DNA of 64,000 nucleotides from Mucilaginibacter pallidiroseus. Lineage in GTDB: Bacteria; Bacteroidota; Bacteroidia; Sphingobacteriales; Sphingobacteriaceae. Both the position numbers and the translations under genes were made by a program. The stretch lies in the NCBI RefSeq assembly GCF_007846085.1, contig NZ_VOEJ01000009.1, positions 1 to 64,000 of the forward strand, in the 5' to 3' direction. Positions 17,921-26,514 of the stretch are shown here, in pieces. The notes below the pieces were generated by a model. That model worked only from the letters and a program-made list of their open reading frames with translations, was not told the DNA's origin and ran no database searches. The first letter of the stretch is position 1. Each line of letters opens with the position of its first letter.

Positions 17921-18802
17921 ATGAATGAATTGCAAAGAACTCTTGACGAAATAATTTTACTTTATCAGCTTGAGCCTAATACCAAAGATATATTCGTAGA
18001 AGGCATAAGCGATAAACTTATTTTAGAAAGGTTTATTGAAAAAAATGGACTAGATGATATCAAAGTATTACAGGTTCATGAAATAAATTTTAGTTCGCTC
18101 TATACTCAAAACCCCAAAATAAAATCCAACAACAGAGCAAAACTGATCGAGTTAAATACTTTGCTAGAAAGTAATTTCTCAGAGAAACTAATTGGAATAA
18201 GCATTATTATAGATAGGGATTTCGATGAAGTTTTAAATAGATTGCCGCTTGGACGTTACTTATATGTAACCGATTATAATAGTTTAGAACTTTATTTGTT
18301 TAATCCGCATACGCTCGACATTTTTTACAAAAATATTATTAGGTCATTTCCTATTAATGGAGCAGAAACCATTAGACTTCTCACCCCAATACTGATTGAT
18401 AATTTTTTCGTTCGTCTGGCTCTTAAAAAAGATGGGCATATACCTGACGACAAGTTTACACCCTTTAATAAGACTTTCCTTATCGATAAATCTAAATTGA
18501 AAGTGACCTTTGACCCTCATAAACACATACAAAAAGTCTTAAATAATGTAAGAAAAACATCTGAATTGCAAGACTTTATATATCACTTTAATGAAGCAAA
18601 GGAAAAAGCTTCATTTGGACACAAGAATATAATAAGAGGCCACGATTTTATAGCTCTATTGTACGAACTAATCAACAAAGTAAATAATTCAATTGGGTTA
18701 ACCATCGACACATTGGAAAGATCAATGTTTCAGTGTATCGATTACAGTAAACTTAAAACTGAACCTCTTTTTTCAAACCTTTTAAAAAAATATCAAGTTT
18801 AA
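17921..18802 (+). CDS. DUF4435 TOPRIM-like nuclease, probable AriB-like effector
   Basis: A 293-residue protein with TOPRIM features: the acidic start motif IFVEGISDK (E27, D31) and the DxD motif IIIDRDFDE (D98, D100). The following TDYNSLELYLF (118-127 region) is a typical DUF4435 feature. In characterised PARIS systems AriB is released from the AriA ATPase when a phage anti-restriction trigger is sensed, dimerises and cuts tRNA, stopping growth. The size (about 300 residues), the order ATPase-then-DUF4435 and the 3-base gap all fit. The exact target in this organism is unknown. Codon use is AT-rich like the ATPase and unlike the neighbouring metabolic genes. Confidence 0.72.
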   Translation: MNELQRTLDEIILLYQLEPNTKDIFVEGISDKLILERFIEKNGLDDIKVLQVHEINFSSLYTQNPKIKSNNRAKLIELNTLLESNFSEKLIGISIIIDRDFDEVLNRLPLGRYLYVTDYNSLELYLFNPHTLDIFYKNIIRSFPINGAETIRLLTPILIDNFFVRLALKKDGHIPDDKFTPFNKTFLIDKSKLKVTFDPHKHIQKVLNNVRKTSELQDFIYHFNEAKEKASFGHKNIIRGHDFIALLYELINKVNNSIGLTIDTLERSMFQCIDYSKLKTEPLFSNLLKKYQV

Positions 18803-19045
18803 AAAATGGGATAATATCAAGTTGCTCATATACATCACCTGAACTCTCATTCAAGACATTACAATATATCTGCATCTCGAAGTCACAAATCGTTATAATC
18901 CAACAAACTTTCTTAAACAGTATTTTTTTAATCTTTAAACAAAAACAGAGTAGTGGTGGTTATAACTATCTTACCTGTCTGTACCGGCGACACTTAAGGC
19001 GATCACGCTGATCATTTCTTACACCCGGTAACAAATCTTGTAATT

Positions 19046-19393
19046 ATGAATTTGGAGCTAACACCAAAGCTGCTGAACTTCTTAAAAGCACAGGGGTTTC
19101 GTTACTGCTTATCTAAAACTACATTTAGTGGCAGCGATGAAGAACAAGTTAAGATTGAGTTAAAGCCCACTAAGTACAAGCCCAACACCAGGTGCCTTCC
19201 CGGCAATTTCGACACGCATTTTGCCATAGGCCGCGAGCCCACCCAAATGGCCAAAGGCGTAAACGATTTACTTATTATGGTAGGTTTGGATATCGAGACC
19301 AGTGCACTGTACATCCTGTCGGTACTGCATGAGTTAAAGAAGTCCAAAAAACCGAACGCCGAGGAAGTAAAAAATCTTTTGAAAATTATTTAA
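19046..19393 (+). CDS. Hypothetical protein, 115 residues
   Basis: I do not recognise this gene. It encodes a small soluble basic protein with an alpha-helical start (LTPKLLNFLKAQGFRYC), a central segment with KPTKYKPNTRCLPG and FDTHFAIGREPTQMAKGVNDLL, and a C-terminal helix rich in lysine. No signal peptide or membrane segment is seen. It follows the AT-rich ATPase/TOPRIM pair by 243 bases but its base composition is closer to the core genes, so it probably belongs to the resident chromosome. It is followed by a strong terminator. Two cysteines (C21, C53 region) are present without a recognisable metal motif. Confidence 0.72.
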   Translation: MNLELTPKLLNFLKAQGFRYCLSKTTFSGSDEEQVKIELKPTKYKPNTRCLPGNFDTHFAIGREPTQMAKGVNDLLIMVGLDIETSALYILSVLHELKKSKKPNAEEVKNLLKII

Positions 19394-19454
19394 ATATGGA
19401 ACGCTATTTGCCTGACTTTCAACCTTAGCCGTTCCCTCGAATCAAGCCGATCAA

Positions 19455-19482
19455 AGGCCCGTTACAGTTTTGTAACGGGCCT
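19455..19482. terminator. Strong intrinsic terminator
   Basis: AGGCCCGTTACA (19455-19466) pairs perfectly with TGTAACGGGCCT (19471-19482), loop GTTT, followed by ATATTTTTT on the plus strand. It ends the 115-residue gene and lies between it and the convergent phosphatase gene. Confidence 0.9.
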
Positions 19483-19515
19483 ATATTTTTTGCATAGCCG
19501 TTGTTAATCTTCAGG

Positions 19516-20067
19516 TTAAAATGCGCAGCTGTCGCCTACCTTAATGCCTTCTTTTGTTTTAACCAAAGCAGCTTTGCCGTTGTGGATTGTTATAATCCAT
19601 ATACTGTCGTAGTCGTTGCCGGGCCATTTAGGTTTGCCGCTCACGCCAAGCTTGGTTGCAATCTTTTCGATGGCATCATGTTCCCAAACCAACAACGCCG
19701 TGCCTGTTTTTTTGGTCAGGTTATTTACCAGGCCGGTTGTATCGTCGACATCGTATTTCGTATTAACGGGCAGATTAAATTTAATAGCCATTGGAGATAT
19801 GGTTTGCAGCATCCTTACGCTTTTAGTAGCCTTGCCTGTTGACGGCGAGGGCACATAAACATAATCGGGCACCCCAAAGCGTTTGGTAATCACGGCAGGC
19901 AGGGCCATTGCACGGTTCAATCCCCGGCAAGACAGGTTATCACCCTCGGCCGGCTTTTCAGCATGGCGAATGATGATAACGCGCAGATCTCCCGGAGCGG
20001 CTTTGCTTTGGGCTATGGCAATATTTGCAGTAGCAAAAAGCAGGAGGATTACAAAAAGGTTCTTCAT
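19516..20067 (-). CDS. Histidine phosphatase-superfamily protein, exported
   Basis: About 183 residues with a signal peptide (MKNLFVILLLFATANIAIAQ). The start at 20067 is chosen because it begins exactly at this signal; an in-frame upstream ATG would add 18 residues overlapping the next gene. The phosphohistidine motif of the family is RHAEKP (xRHxE), and the second histidine is probably in LLVWEHDAIEKIA. Members remove phosphate from diverse small molecules or proteins. It is exported, so an extracytoplasmic substrate is expected. The gene is 11 bases downstream of the DUF1634 gene and may belong to the exporter operon, although a functional link is unclear. Confidence 0.82.
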   Translation of the reverse strand: MKNLFVILLLFATANIAIAQSKAAPGDLRVIIIRHAEKPAEGDNLSCRGLNRAMALPAVITKRFGVPDYVYVPSPSTGKATKSVRMLQTISPMAIKFNLPVNTKYDVDDTTGLVNNLTKKTGTALLVWEHDAIEKIATKLGVSGKPKWPGNDYDSIWIITIHNGKAALVKTKEGIKVGDSCAF

Positions 20068-20078
20068 GATTAGTAGGG

Positions 20079-20477
20079 TTAAACTTTTAGGCCGCCAAAA
20101 ATGCTGGTCATGATAACGCACAATACAATAAGTGTTATAAACACATAAAGTTTGTCTTTCTCTACCGCAAAAGCCACTAACGACATGGCAATGCGCAGTA
20201 TAGGTGTGGCAATAAGTACCAACACGCCTAATTGAATTACTTCCGTAGCGTTAAATGCAAGTGCCCCCTTAAATATCCCGCTGAAGGTGGTATAGCCGGC
20301 ACCCTCGCCCTTAAAATCATGGTAGTTTGGTATTGGAGCTTGCCCAAAATGCAGCAAATAAATTACACCGCCAACAAAGGCCACTATACTGGCAGTGATG
20401 ACCCCGTACCTAAGCATCTGGCCAACCAGTTGCTCTACATCCTTATCATTAAATATTCCTGATATTGTCTTTTTCAT
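20079..20477 (-). CDS. DUF1634 family membrane protein
   Basis: A 132-residue integral membrane protein with about three hydrophobic segments (YGVITASIVAFVGGVIYLL; VIQLGVLVLIATPILRIAMSL; YVFITLIVLCVIMTSIFGG). DUF1634 proteins are regularly found directly after TauE/SafE exporters, as here (11-base gap), and are thought to act with them. No catalytic motif is visible. The N-terminal DKDVEQLVGQMLRYGV is the conserved start of the family. Confidence 0.85.
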   Translation of the reverse strand: MKKTISGIFNDKDVEQLVGQMLRYGVITASIVAFVGGVIYLLHFGQAPIPNYHDFKGEGAGYTTFSGIFKGALAFNATEVIQLGVLVLIATPILRIAMSLVAFAVEKDKLYVFITLIVLCVIMTSIFGGLKV

Positions 20478-20488
20478 ACTACGGGCAA

Positions 20489-21322
20489 TTAAAATTTGTG
20501 CTGAACACCGTTATAGATCATTTGGAGCGCCACGAACGTTATAGCTGCGCAGAAGATATAGCGCAGTACCTGCGGGTTCATACGGGTAAGCAGTTTGGAG
20601 CCTGTAAATGCCCCACCCAACACACCTAAAATTACCGGGAATGCCAGGCCGGGGTCCATATAACCGCGTTGCAGGTAAACCACTGCGCTGGCAGCAGCCG
20701 TAACACCTATCATAAAATTACTGGTGGTGGTACTTACCTTAAACGGAATGCGCATGGCAGTATCCATAGCCAAAACCTTCAGCGCGCCCGAGCCTATACC
20801 CAGCAACCCGGATATGATACCGGCAACAGTCATCATAGAAAAGCCTGCGCCTACATTTTTGAGCTTGTAGGCTACCTCGCCATCTTTTGTGGGGTAGCTG
20901 CTGTTAAGTTTAAGCAGGTATGATAGCTTGCTGCCCTCGGTAAGCGCCTCCTGATTTTTTTTTCGCAAGGTCATGGCGGCAGAGAAAATAAGCACGGCAC
21001 CAAACAATATGGCAATAGTGTTGGTGGGCGTGTAAACGGCTATTAATGCACCTATAACGGCCCCAATGGTTGTTGCAATTTCCAGGAACATGCCCAGGCG
21101 TATGTTAGTAATCCCCTCTTTTACATAAGCACTTGCCGAGCCTGATGATGTAGCGATAGATGCAAGCAGTGCGGCCCCTATGGCATAACGGATATCCACC
21201 CCAAAAACAAGTGTAAGCAATGGTATAACAACCACGCCGCCACCAAGGCCGGTTAATGAGCCCAATAGGCCCGCCAGGTACGAGCCGAGCAATAATATGA
21301 TGCTGAATGTTAAAATTGTCAT
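20489..21322 (-). CDS. TauE/SafE family anion exporter
   Basis: A 277-residue inner-membrane transporter. The duplicated four-helix organisation of the family is visible: a first half starting with LLGSYLAGLLGSLTGLGGGVVVIPLL and a second half with MMTVAGIISGLLGIGSGALKVLAMD, each carrying the glycine-rich G-x-GGG/GIGSG loop. Family members export sulfite, sulfonates or related organic anions. It is cotranscribed with the GntR regulator upstream (11 bases) and DUF1634 downstream (11 bases). The actual substrate is not deducible here; sulfur-containing or carboxylate anions are possible. Confidence 0.9.
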   Translation of the reverse strand: MTILTFSIILLLGSYLAGLLGSLTGLGGGVVVIPLLTLVFGVDIRYAIGAALLASIATSSGSASAYVKEGITNIRLGMFLEIATTIGAVIGALIAVYTPTNTIAILFGAVLIFSAAMTLRKKNQEALTEGSKLSYLLKLNSSYPTKDGEVAYKLKNVGAGFSMMTVAGIISGLLGIGSGALKVLAMDTAMRIPFKVSTTTSNFMIGVTAAASAVVYLQRGYMDPGLAFPVILGVLGGAFTGSKLLTRMNPQVLRYIFCAAITFVALQMIYNGVQHKF

Positions 21323-21333
21323 GATATGTTGTA

Positions 21334-21981
21334 TTAATAATTATTGTCTAAAATTTGCTGGAGTACCTGCTGCGCCTGTTTTTCCTTTTTGCTTTTAATG
21401 GCATCGAACAATTGCTGGTGCAGGTGATGACTCATGGCAAAGTGACTGATGCCCTGCGGTTCGCGGCTGGCAAAAAAATCGCGGATAATAAGCGTGAAGC
21501 TTTGGTACAGATCTACCAATACTGAATTGCCCCCTGCCCTGGCAATGGCCATGTGGAAAGCAATATCGGCATCCATACAGGCCTGCCTGTTTTCGTGTTG
21601 TATAGCTTCCTTACGCTCGTTAAGGTACTGCTGCATGGCCTGCAGATTTGTGGCATTGTGGTTTGTGACGGCCAACTTTACCAGTTCTTTTTCGAGCAGT
21701 TGGCGTACGGCGTTTATCTCATCAAAATCAGCACGTTTTAAGCGTGTGTCTATCGGTTCTACATCAAAATGAGCGTTAACAGTTGTGCCTCTGCCCTGCT
21801 GCACACTAAGCACACCGGCCATGGCAAGCGCTTTAATGGCTTCGCGTATGCTGGACCGGCCAACATTGTAAATCTTCATCAACTCGGGCTCGGCCGGGAT
21901 GATTTGCCCCGGCTTGAATTTGCCGCTGCTGATATCAGCACGAATCTGGCTGCTAATTTTATCGCTTAACTTATCCTTCAT
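21334..21981 (-). CDS. FadR-type GntR transcriptional regulator
   Basis: A 215-residue repressor-type regulator. The N-terminal winged helix-turn-helix includes KPGQIIPAEPELMKIYNVGRSSIREAIKAL, the GntR signature, and the C-terminal all-helical FCD ligand-binding domain includes DADIAFHMAIARAGGNSVL and FAMSHHLHQQLFDAI, whose Asp and His residues usually bind a metal and a carboxylate ligand. It is the first gene of the unit with the TauE/SafE exporter, so it likely senses the exported anion and controls its own operon. A carboxylic-acid ligand is an inference from the FCD family. Confidence 0.9.
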   Translation of the reverse strand: MKDKLSDKISSQIRADISSGKFKPGQIIPAEPELMKIYNVGRSSIREAIKALAMAGVLSVQQGRGTTVNAHFDVEPIDTRLKRADFDEINAVRQLLEKELVKLAVTNHNATNLQAMQQYLNERKEAIQHENRQACMDADIAFHMAIARAGGNSVLVDLYQSFTLIIRDFFASREPQGISHFAMSHHLHQQLFDAIKSKKEKQAQQVLQQILDNNY

Positions 21982-22136
21982 GTACTCAATTCAACAAGAC
22001 AAACATACGATGTTTTATTTAAACATCAGATGTTTTAGACAGAATTAATACTATCCTGACATTTACATTGGAATTACGGCTCTTTAAGAATGTTTTAGGT
22101 ACGATATATTAACGGGAAGCAGCTCGGGGAAAATCG

Positions 22137-22721
22137 TTAGTTATCATTCTGTGGGAATACCCTAACAGTTTTAACATAGCGCCCTATGTAGTAGCTGTTC
22201 AGCGGCGTTTCGGTAACACCATTCTGCCTTCCGGATGTTGCATGTAAAAACTTAACTTCCTCGCCCGGCTTTGATGTGACGATACCCATATGCCCTACTT
22301 CTCTGATGGTGCTGTCTGTTCCTGTGAATAATATCAGGTCGCCGGGCTTAGCATCTTTTATGGACACCTCCTTATTTACATTTGTAAAATCTACCGAGCG
22401 GCGGGGAACCGCGATTTGAAAATGATTAAAGACGTAGGTTATAAAGCCCGAGCAGTCGAACCCGCTGTTTGGGTCGGCCGAGGCGTATTTATATTTGATG
22501 CCGTACAGCGTGGTAGCAAATGATACCAGTTGATCGGGCGTGGTAGCGCCTGTGTATATAGACGGTATTTGCCCGTCGGCCCCCGGCTTTGGCGGCGGCA
22601 GCGCATTTTGCTCGGTTTTGGTTACCGTATCGCCCTTATTGGTTATTACATAAGTAGGCTTACGCGCCTCACCACATGCAAGCAGCAGTGCCACCATTAC
22701 ACCGTACAAATATTTATGCAT
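22137..22721 (-). CDS. NlpC/P60 (C40) peptidoglycan endopeptidase, lipoprotein
   Basis: A 194-residue envelope hydrolase. The N-terminus has a lipoprotein signal (VMVALLLACGEAR, lipid-attachment Cys in LLAC). The catalytic triad of the C40 family is visible: Cys in NSGFDCSGFITYVF, His in VGHMGIVTS and the third polar residue, His, in FLHATSG. Such enzymes cut the D-gamma-glutamyl-diaminopimelate bond in peptidoglycan stems. A proline-rich linker (ALPPPKPGADGQIP) separates the anchor from the domain. It stands alone on the minus strand, upstream of the GntR gene. Confidence 0.9.
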   Translation of the reverse strand: MHKYLYGVMVALLLACGEARKPTYVITNKGDTVTKTEQNALPPPKPGADGQIPSIYTGATTPDQLVSFATTLYGIKYKYASADPNSGFDCSGFITYVFNHFQIAVPRRSVDFTNVNKEVSIKDAKPGDLILFTGTDSTIREVGHMGIVTSKPGEEVKFLHATSGRQNGVTETPLNSYYIGRYVKTVRVFPQNDN

Positions 22722-22777
22722 GCCTTCGTAACAAACATTGGCACAAATAGTTGGCTGTATTAAACCTTAAAGGTAAC

Positions 22778-23866
22778 TTACTTAAGTATCAATTTACGAA
22801 TGGTGTAATGAGCGTAATCGGTGAAGTAAATGGTGTTTTCATCTTTGGATAAAGCCATGTGATGTACCCTTACATCGGCTTTGGTACCAACGCCATCGCT
22901 GCCATCGTAAGGCGCGTGCGGGCCAACCAAATATTGTACTTTATTATTAGAGATCGACAATATCCGCCCGCCGTCTGCAACATACAGGGTGCGGCTATCT
23001 TTATTTGCTATAACACTATATATCAACTCAAAATTGTAGTTTTTAAACAGTTGCACAAACTCGCCGCTTTTTGTTAATTTATAGATGTGCTTTTGATTAA
23101 CAACCAAATATTTAACGCCATTATATCCGCAAAATATTCCTGTTATAGCCGGGTATTCCTGGTCATAAAACTGGGCCAGTTTGTTTTTATCAGGAACGTA
23201 AGGACTGGTTCCAAGACTGTCTTTTGCATCAAGCAAAAATTTTGCTATCAGGCCCTGCGGCCCACCGTTTGTACCCGAGTGGTCAATTATACCTCCACTT
23301 AGCCAGTAATAATCATTGTAAGGATCTTTGGCCAGATCATAAAAAAACTCATTGCTCCTGATTTCAGGGTTAAACAGCGTACCATCCGGCCGCACTATCC
23401 AAACCTTGTACTTAAAAGTATGAGTGTACTCTAAAGCCAGTATATTTTTAGTGCCATCCTTAGCTATCTTGATGATTATTGGATTACGTAGTGAGGTACG
23501 GTCGGGCTGTAGCGGAATCTTAACGGTCGTTACTACACCCTCCTGCGTTATCTTGCGAATTTTGTTTGTGAAAACCTCGGCCACATACATGTCGCCATTG
23601 TCTGTAAGTTCAATACCCCAGGCACCGTTAAATCTGGCCTGGTTACCAGTTCCGTCCTGATAGCCTTTTACATTCGGTGTACCCGCTATTGTTTTTACCA
23701 TAAAAGGCTGATATTCGGTGCTTACGGAAGCAACCATCAACTGATCATCAGCGCCTGTTACCGGCTGATTTGCAACGCCCTCCTTTGACAGGGTGTTATC
23801 TTTTTTACACGCGGTTATTGCCACCAAAAATCCGCACAAGAGCATTTTGTAGACATTTGTTTTCAT
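22778..23866 (-). CDS. NHL-repeat beta-propeller lipoprotein
   Basis: A 362-residue exported protein. It has a lipoprotein signal with lipobox ITAC followed by KKDN, typical of Bacteroidota surface or periplasmic lipoproteins. The rest reads as propeller blades: TIAGTPNVKGYQDGTGNQARF followed by GIELTDNGDMYVAEVFTNKIRKI is a classic NHL-repeat pair, and later blades include SRTLYVADGGRILSI and NTIYFTDYAHYTIRKL. NHL proteins are binding or scaffold proteins, seldom enzymes. It is a single gene and its ligand is unknown. Confidence 0.85.
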   Translation of the reverse strand: MKTNVYKMLLCGFLVAITACKKDNTLSKEGVANQPVTGADDQLMVASVSTEYQPFMVKTIAGTPNVKGYQDGTGNQARFNGAWGIELTDNGDMYVAEVFTNKIRKITQEGVVTTVKIPLQPDRTSLRNPIIIKIAKDGTKNILALEYTHTFKYKVWIVRPDGTLFNPEIRSNEFFYDLAKDPYNDYYWLSGGIIDHSGTNGGPQGLIAKFLLDAKDSLGTSPYVPDKNKLAQFYDQEYPAITGIFCGYNGVKYLVVNQKHIYKLTKSGEFVQLFKNYNFELIYSVIANKDSRTLYVADGGRILSISNNKVQYLVGPHAPYDGSDGVGTKADVRVHHMALSKDENTIYFTDYAHYTIRKLILK

Positions 23867-24017
23867 AGCAAAAATGGTTTACATATTCAAAGTGAGGTAT
23901 AATTATTGACTATAGCCAGCCGCCGAAAACGAATGTATAACAGGTGGCCCGATTATGAGAAGTAAAATCGATGGGTCACATTTTGCGCAATGCCAATTAT
24001 TTGCACATATTTACCAT

Positions 24018-24650
24018 ATGCAAAATATTAAAAACATCATATTCGACTACGGAAACGTAATTTTTACTATTAATTTCCGCAAGGCGCAAGCGGCTTTCAA
24101 GGAGCTAGGAATTGCTGACCCTGATGCATTTTTTGGTCATCGCCAGCAGGACCAGATCTTTGACAAATTTGACCGGGGCGAAGTTACCGAGAATGAGTTT
24201 ACGGCCTATGTTCGCGAAAAGATAGGTAATGAAGCTATAACCGACCAGCAAATAACCGATGCATGGAACAGCCTTTTAATTGGCATTGCGCCCGGTAGCC
24301 ACGAAATATTGTTAAAACTAAAAAGCAAGTACCGCACGTTTCTGCTAAGCAACATCAACGCGATACATTATACATACATCATGAATTACCTTAAAACCGA
24401 TTTTGGCTTTGATGATAATGAGCATTTGTTCGAGAAAACATATTACTCGCACCTTATAGGCAAGCGCAAACCGCAGCCCGATATTTTTGAACAGGTTTTA
24501 CAGGAAAATAATCTGAAGCCCGAAGAAACGCTATTTATTGATGACAGTCCGCAGCACCTTGAAGCTGCCGCCAAATTAGGCATACAAACCTATTTGATGA
24601 CCGCCCCGGATACACTTGCAAAGTTTGTTGAGCGTGAACATTTAGCTTAA
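24018..24650 (+). CDS. HAD-superfamily hydrolase (sugar-phosphatase-like)
   Basis: A protein of 210 residues beginning MQNIKNIIFDYGNVIFTIN; the start at 24018 is preferred over an in-frame upstream ATG because the HAD motif I normally lies within the first 12 residues. Motif I is FDYGNV, motif II FLLSNINA, the motif III lysine is in GKRKPQPDIF and motif IV is LFIDDSPQHLEAA. This arrangement is the YihX/HAD-IA type, usually phosphatases on sugar phosphates or epoxide-hydrolase-like enzymes. Note that motif I has Asp-Tyr-Gly-Asn rather than DxDGT; this is normal for the subgroup. Substrate unknown. Confidence 0.88.
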   Translation: MQNIKNIIFDYGNVIFTINFRKAQAAFKELGIADPDAFFGHRQQDQIFDKFDRGEVTENEFTAYVREKIGNEAITDQQITDAWNSLLIGIAPGSHEILLKLKSKYRTFLLSNINAIHYTYIMNYLKTDFGFDDNEHLFEKTYYSHLIGKRKPQPDIFEQVLQENNLKPEETLFIDDSPQHLEAAAKLGIQTYLMTAPDTLAKFVEREHLA

Positions 24651-24707
24651 TTGCATTGCGGGTAACAAACCAATTCATAAACATATTGTTGCCTCAAATA
24701 AACGCCT

Positions 24708-25187
24708 ATGTACACAGCACTGCTACACCAATATCAATTTGTAAAAGGATCAAGAGAGGCCCTGCTTAATTATTGCGTAACGCTTAGCCCCGAGCATTTA
24801 AACCAGCCCGTGGCCGAGTTTAATAACCGCAGCATAGGTTTTTTGCTTACCCACGTTGCAAATGTGTATCTGCATTGGATAGATGCCATTGCCCAAAACA
24901 AGCAGCCGCATTATTTTGATGATAATGCAGTACATAGCGTAGCAAGCTTGAAGCAATCACTTGACCTTGCCGATGTAAGCGTTAATGATTTTTTGCAATA
25001 TCATAAAGACAACCTGGAAACGCCTGCACAATACACCATACCCGCCCGTAACCAAACGCATGAGCTGTCTCCGCTGCAAATATTTACGCATGTTACTACG
25101 CACGAATTTCACCACAAAGGGCAAATCCTAAGCATGAGCAGGATACTCGGCTATACCCCGGTTGATACAGATATTATCCGCACTTAA
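24708..25187 (+). CDS. DinB-family protein
   Basis: A 159-residue four-helix protein of the DinB/YfiT metal-binding superfamily. Three histidines expected to bind a metal are visible: His in LLTHVANVYLHW and the pair in THVTTHEFHHKGQI. Family members are thiol-dependent transferases or damage-induced proteins of uncertain role. It follows the HAD gene by 57 bases and its stop codon overlaps by 4 bases the end of the convergent proline dehydrogenase. Confidence 0.85.
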   Translation: MYTALLHQYQFVKGSREALLNYCVTLSPEHLNQPVAEFNNRSIGFLLTHVANVYLHWIDAIAQNKQPHYFDDNAVHSVASLKQSLDLADVSVNDFLQYHKDNLETPAQYTIPARNQTHELSPLQIFTHVTTHEFHHKGQILSMSRILGYTPVDTDIIRT

Positions 25188-26368
25188 CGTTTTGCTGCGC
25201 GGCGTTTCCTTTCTTTAACAATCAGGCTTAGTTCGCGGCTCATTTGGCCGGCAATAGCGGTATTTTCCTGCGCCCGGCGAAACAGGTAAGGTAGTACAGC
25301 TTTTATTGGTCCATAAGGCACGTATTTGGCTACGTTATACTTGGCATCGGCCAGGTTAAAGCTCAGGTTATCGCTCATACCCAGCAATTGCGAAAAATAA
25401 ATGTGCGGATGGTTGTGCGGTATATTCTTCTCGTTCAGCAAATCGGCCAGCAGGCGGCAGCTGTCTTCGTTGTGCGTACCGGCAACCAACGCCAGGGTCT
25501 CATAATTGTCTGCGCAATAAATTAAAGCATCGTTATAGTCGCGGTCGCTTGAGGCTTTATCAGGTTGTATTGGTGATGGGTAACCCTTTTCCTGGGCACG
25601 TTTACGTTCTTTTTCCATATATGCACCGCGTACAATCTTGGCACCTAAAATAAAGCCTTCCTGCTCGGCAATGGCGTGGTCGGCCACTAATGATGCAAGT
25701 TTATCGTGGCGGTATAGCTGGTAGGTATTATATACAATGGCTTTTTCCTTATTAAAAAAGCGCATCATATTAAGCGCAAGGTTATCTATCGTTTTTTGGA
25801 TCCAGCTTTCTTCAGCATCAATCATAACCGGCACGCCTTCAGAATGGGCCATTTCACAGATTGCCAACACGCGATCCTGAACCGTTTGCCATTCTACCTG
25901 CTCGTCAACACTCAGCTTAATGCCCGCATCCAGTTTTTCGAGCAAACCGAAACGTCCTACACCGGTAATTTTAAATACGGTGATGGGCACCGCATTATCC
26001 TTGGTAGCTCTTATGATGGTTTGGATGATCTCGTCGCGCGTGGCGTCGAAAACAGATTCGTCCTCCTCTCCTTCTACCGAATAATCCAATATGGTGCCTA
26101 CCCCACCATTGCTTAGGTTTCGAATAGTGTCGTTACATTCGGCAATGGTTTCCCCGCCGCAAAAATGCTTAAAAATGGTAGCCTTTATCAAACCCTTAAT
26201 TGGCAGGCCGATGTTGATAGCAAAGTTTGTAATAGGCGGGCCTATTTTAACCAGGAAGTTTACGTTTATTGCCTTAAACAGCCAATAAGCACGATTAAGA
26301 TCTTTATCTGATGAGTGGCGAAAAGCGATTTCGGTATTTTCGAATGATAGTTTGCTGTTAGGGCTCAT
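25184..26368 (-). CDS. Proline dehydrogenase (FAD-dependent)
   Basis: A 394-residue mono-functional PRODH that oxidises proline to 1-pyrroline-5-carboxylate, passing electrons to the quinone pool. It lacks the P5C-dehydrogenase half of PutA. Family marks are PVMIDAEESWIQKTID, KIVRGAYMEKERKRAQEKGY with the Arg-Gly-Ala-Tyr FAD/substrate motif, LALVAGTHNEDSC, and FSQLLGMSDNLSF with the YVPYGPIKAVLPYLFRR end in which two arginines bind the carboxylate. Together with the hydroxyproline and ornithine aminotransferase genes, it shows a capacity to burn proline-family amino acids. It is convergent with the DinB gene. Confidence 0.95.
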   Translation of the reverse strand: MSPNSKLSFENTEIAFRHSSDKDLNRAYWLFKAINVNFLVKIGPPITNFAINIGLPIKGLIKATIFKHFCGGETIAECNDTIRNLSNGGVGTILDYSVEGEEDESVFDATRDEIIQTIIRATKDNAVPITVFKITGVGRFGLLEKLDAGIKLSVDEQVEWQTVQDRVLAICEMAHSEGVPVMIDAEESWIQKTIDNLALNMMRFFNKEKAIVYNTYQLYRHDKLASLVADHAIAEQEGFILGAKIVRGAYMEKERKRAQEKGYPSPIQPDKASSDRDYNDALIYCADNYETLALVAGTHNEDSCRLLADLLNEKNIPHNHPHIYFSQLLGMSDNLSFNLADAKYNVAKYVPYGPIKAVLPYLFRRAQENTAIAGQMSRELSLIVKERKRRAAKR

Positions 26369-26500
26369 TTATGTGTTAGTTCATGGATCATAGTTTGCAG
26401 CCAATCATGGGCAGCCATGACCTGTAAACCTTTAACTACAATCCCCTACAATGTATTGTGCAAAATTATAAAATGATAACTCATTATTCCATGAATAGTT

Positions 26501-26508
26501 TAATTTTG
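26501..26508 (+). promoter_or_regulatory. -7 box TAATTTTG just before the S4 gene
   Basis: TAATTTTG matches the Bacteroidota -7 consensus TAnnTTTG and ends six bases before the ATG at 26515. No -33 TTG is found at 18-21 bases, so the promoter is not certain. If used, the transcript would be leaderless or nearly so. Confidence 0.5.
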
Positions 26509-26514
26509 CCAGCC

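Noticed and set aside
16589-18802. Gabija or OLD-type defence system
   Set aside because: In Gabija the ATPase and TOPRIM domains are fused in GajA and the partner is a helicase; here they are separate proteins and no helicase is present.
18803-19045. Toxin-antitoxin or third defence gene after the ATPase/TOPRIM pair
   Set aside because: No open frame of useful length with a start site occurs; the stretch seems non-coding.
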